A program made the position numbers and the translations under genes. Of a DNA stretch of 7,934 nt, positions 5,866 through 7,934 are shown one piece after another; position 1 is the first letter of the stretch; every line of letters starts with the position of its first letter. Source of the stretch: Fidelibacterota bacterium (lineage in GTDB: Bacteria > Fidelibacterota > Marinisomatia > Marinisomatales > TCS56); the NCBI GenBank assembly GCA_013203015.1, contig JABMPO010000090.1:1-7934 (forward strand), in the 5' to 3' direction. The notes below the pieces were generated by a model. The model searched no databases. It saw only the letters and a program-made list of their open reading frames with translations, and was not told the DNA's origin.

Positions 5866-6662
5866 TCACCCTCTGCCAGTTTATCTAAGTTAGCTTTCCC
5901 AAAATAAGTGGTGGCATCCACCTGGGCCGCCATCTCCGGGTGCAGATTAGGAATGATTGTATCCCGCAGCCAGTTTTCGCTACTTGTACAGGCCTCCCGG
6001 GCGATATTTACCGCTGCTTCAACTTCATACAAATCGCCGTTAAAGATTGTAAACGCCTTGCCACCGATATCATCTGCCAGACGAATTTCAACAATATTAA
6101 CTTGAGCTCCTTTAACGCCCGCATCGGCTGAACGAAGAGTAGCCGCCACGGTAAAGGTCTCGCAAATGCCCAGAGCCCGGGGCTCGCATTTACGGCGCTG
6201 ACCCAATATCGAATCATGAACCTGCTCGTGAACCACCGGCAGGATCACCGAATCCACCACCTGGGTGCCCCCAACTTGTAGTCCTTTGGAATAAGCTTCT
6301 TCCACTGCACCTACGCTACCGCCGATCAGAACAAGATATTTACCATTGTGAACTGTTCCCGATTTAATAACCGCAATGGGGGCTTGTTTGATCATGGCAT
6401 CACCGCATAGGATTCCGGTGGTGACACTGGAATATTCGATCAGGGCAATGGCTGGATATCTTTGGCCTGGTTTCATGGGTCGGGGATCAGGTTTACGGGG
6501 CTGGGGATCAGGCTTTATTGGTTGCGGTTCAACCTTTTCTATTACTTTTGTCAATTCGCCTGTGTTGGATGTTGGTTTTTCTACTATTTCAGACTCAACG
6601 GTCTTTTCCCGAGCCGCCTTTTGTCGTCGCAATTCTCCGGGAGTTGGTTTCTTTTCGCTCAT
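5862..6662 (-). CDS. BMC-T tandem-domain shell protein with long N-terminal proline-rich extension
   Basis: The 266-residue protein carries two BMC domains: about 70-150 (AIALIEYSSVTTGILCGDAMIK ... GKYLVLIGGSVGAVEEA) and 163-243 (ALGICETFTVAATLRSAD ... GGKAFTIFNGDLYEVEAA). This is the BMC-T arrangement, which forms pseudohexameric trimers in shell facets, and the sequence looks like the single-disc type known from Haliangium ochraceum. Ahead of the fold are about 68 extra residues: an amphipathic, charged stretch (GELRRQKAAREKTVESEIVEK) and three heptapeptide repeats at 46-66. The extension could recruit cargo or shell neighbours (inference). The ATG at 6662 has no Shine-Dalgarno site and abuts a 7-bp tandem repeat. 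The gene lies 27 bp after the aldehyde dehydrogenase and overlaps the next gene by 4 bp. Confidence 0.92.
   Translation of the reverse strand: MSEKKPTPGELRRQKAAREKTVESEIVEKPTSNTGELTKVIEKVEPQPIKPDPQPRKPDPRPMKPGQRYPAIALIEYSSVTTGILCGDAMIKQAPIAVIKSGTVHNGKYLVLIGGSVGAVEEAYSKGLQVGGTQVVDSVILPVVHEQVHDSILGQRRKCEPRALGICETFTVAATLRSADAGVKGAQVNIVEIRLADDIGGKAFTIFNGDLYEVEAAVNIAREACTSSENWLRDTIIPNLHPEMAAQVDATTYFGKANLDKLAEGE
6465..6527 (-). repeat. Three 21-bp repeats encoding heptapeptides in BMC-T
   Basis: The BMC-T N-terminal extension contains PQPIKPD, PQPRKPD and PRPMKPG in tandem (residues 46-66). The DNA of the three units is also recognisably alike (GGGGATCAGG recurs on the plus strand), indicating recent duplication. 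Such a tract could vary in copy number between strains. Confidence 0.7.
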
Positions 6663-6688
6663 TACTATTTACCCATTACTAATTACTA
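6661..6688 (-). repeat. 7-bp tandem repeat in the dehydrogenase/BMC-T spacer
   Basis: In the sense of the operon the spacer reads TAGTAAT, TAGTAAT, GGGTAAA, TAGTAAT in a strict 7-base period; the last unit runs into the BMC-T start codon. Three units are exact and one is degenerate. The repeat takes up the place where a ribosome binding site would be expected. Confidence 0.7.
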
Positions 6689-6689
6689 G

Positions 6690-7934
6690 TCAAACAATTC
6701 TGAAATGGTCCACCAGAACACAACGCCGCTCCCGGGAAAAACTCAGGGGATTGGTGATGCCTTCACCGGTAGGACTGGCAATCGAAAATGAACAATAGCC
6801 TTCACCGTCGTAACCCAATCCTGCCAGGGATGGGCCGTTCTTTACAAAAATGCTGCAGTTCATCACCCGTGCCATGCGGCTAAGATTGTCCAGATTACGG
6901 GAATGCATCATGGCGGTGTGACCGAAACCGTGTTCCGCTTCTTTGGCCAGATCGATGGCCTGGTTGGCATCGGGTACGATCACAAATGGAATCACTGGCA
7001 TCATCTGCTCGGTCCAAACCAGAGGATGATTAGCATCCACCGGCGCAATGGCTAGTCGGATGTGATCATCGACCTTGAGACCAATCTTCGCCAAAATTTC
7101 CTGAACATTCTTCCCGATCAAATCCTTATTCATTACCGCTGGTTGGCGGGGACCGCGATTTTCGCTGAAAATCACAGCTTCCAATTCCTTGACCTGATGC
7201 TCCTTCAGCACATAGGCATCGTAGCGCAGTAAGGCCGACAATAATTGCGGCGCCACTGCTTCAACAACAATAATTTCTTTTTCCAGGATGCAGATCAGGT
7301 TATTGTCCATGGCAGCACCTTTGACGATGCTGCGAGCGGCCTTTTCAATATCAGCCGTCTCATCTACTACAACCGGGGGATTTCCCGGTCCGGCGCAGAC
7401 GGCGCGCTTACCACTGGTCATCGCTGCTTTCACCACCGCGGCGCCTCCAGTTACTACCAGCAGTTGCACCCCGGGATGCTGCATCAATTCCTGGGCGCTG
7501 GCAATGGTTGGTTGAGCTATTGTAGTCACCAGATTGGGTGGACCGCCGGCTTCAACAACGGCGGCATTCAGTAATTCAACATTGTACACCGAAACATTCT
7601 TGGCCGTGGGATGGACATTGAAAACTACCGCATTCCCGGCCGCCACCATCCCAATCGTATTGCAAATGATTGTGGATGTGGGATTGGTGCAGGGTGTAAT
7701 TGAACCGATGACACCATAAGGCGCCAGCTCCATCAGGGTTAATCCATGATCACCGGTCTTGGCCCAGGGTTTGAGTATTTCTGTTCCCGGAGTTTTATCG
7801 ATCACCAGACGATTCTTTTCGATCTTATCCACCACGCGCCCCAAACCTGTTTCGCTAAAAGCCCGTTGTGCCAAATCTTCATTGTGCTCAGTCATCACAC
7901 TTCGAATCGATGCAACAATATCATCCCGTTTAGA
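6690..7934 (-). CDS. CoA-acylating aldehyde dehydrogenase, PduP/EutE family (5' end off the window)
   Basis: The frame is open to the right edge: 414 residues are visible, beginning SKRDDIVASIRSVMTEHNED, so the GTG at 7898 and ATG at 7895 are internal codons. Matches to the family include the ETGLGRVVDKIEKNRLV segment, PCTNPTSTIICN, AGNAVVFNVHPTAK, GPGNPPV and the active-site loop NNLICILEKE. The catalytic cysteine is encoded at 7290-7292. Family members convert an aldehyde plus NAD+ and CoA into acyl-CoA and NADH inside metabolosomes (propionaldehyde for PduP, acetaldehyde for EutE). Visible length plus the missing N-terminus fits the usual ~460-500 residues. An N-terminal encapsulation peptide, if present, would be outside. 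It is first of the visible microcompartment operon; the substrate cannot be decided here. Confidence 0.93.
   Translation of the reverse strand, partial: SKRDDIVASIRSVMTEHNEDLAQRAFSETGLGRVVDKIEKNRLVIDKTPGTEILKPWAKTGDHGLTLMELAPYGVIGSITPCTNPTSTIICNTIGMVAAGNAVVFNVHPTAKNVSVYNVELLNAAVVEAGGPPNLVTTIAQPTIASAQELMQHPGVQLLVVTGGAAVVKAAMTSGKRAVCAGPGNPPVVVDETADIEKAARSIVKGAAMDNNLICILEKEIIVVEAVAPQLLSALLRYDAYVLKEHQVKELEAVIFSENRGPRQPAVMNKDLIGKNVQEILAKIGLKVDDHIRLAIAPVDANHPLVWTEQMMPVIPFVIVPDANQAIDLAKEAEHGFGHTAMMHSRNLDNLSRMARVMNCSIFVKNGPSLAGLGYDGEGYCSFSIASPTGEGITNPLSFSRERRCVLVDHFRIV

Noticed and set aside
6376..6798. Plus-strand 140- and 75-residue frames
   Set aside because: They are antisense to the BMC-T and dehydrogenase coding sequences; the Gly/Ser-rich runs mirror the proline repeats of BMC-T.
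1..7934. CRISPR array, tRNA, rRNA or transposase
   Set aside because: No regularly spaced repeats of 25-40 bp, no cloverleaf sequence and no transposase motif were seen in either strand by eye.

Overview
The window looks like part of a chromosome from a bacterium of the wider FCB group (Calditrichota, Marinimicrobia, Ignavibacteria or KSB1-like lineages). The main clue is a secreted metallopeptidase whose C-terminus is a type IX secretion-style sorting domain with the 'YPNPFNPTT' signature and a 'GVYFYRL' motif, typical of those phyla. A strain or phylum assignment cannot be made from this sequence alone.

Left part (1-2732, minus strand): the first 192 residues of an RlmD/TrmA-family tRNA/rRNA uracil-5-methyltransferase run off the left edge. 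Upstream of it is a 699-residue secreted M14 zinc carboxypeptidase. A 248-bp divergent spacer follows, then two small plus-strand genes (2981-3506): a 133-residue exported protein of unknown function and a 35-residue lysine-rich protein with a near-perfect Shine-Dalgarno site.

Middle part (about 3507-5308): a hairpin-rich non-coding stretch leads into an AT-rich block with three plus-strand genes of unknown function. They are a protein with two transmembrane helices, a 43-residue proline-rich protein that overlaps it by 8 bp, and a 269-residue protein with a glycine-zipper N-terminus. By direct count, 3781-3840 has 12 G+C in 60, against 36 in 60 at 5401-5460 in the neighbouring operon. A 23-bp element (18 of 23 positions identical) precedes both the first and third of these genes, 776 bp apart in direct orientation. 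Base composition, the membrane-active look of the proteins and their position between resident operons suggest an acquired accessory cassette, possibly a defence or membrane-effector system. This is inference.

Right part (5309-7934, minus strand): a bacterial microcompartment (metabolosome) operon, transcribed from the right edge inwards. It encodes a CoA-acylating aldehyde dehydrogenase (5' end off the window), a tandem-domain BMC-T shell protein with an unusual proline-rich N-terminal extension, and two EutN/CcmL-type BMC-P vertex proteins. The three shell genes are joined by 4-bp ATGA overlaps. The dehydrogenase would turn an aldehyde made inside the shell into an acyl-CoA. The signature enzyme that produces the aldehyde is not in the window, so the substrate cannot be named.
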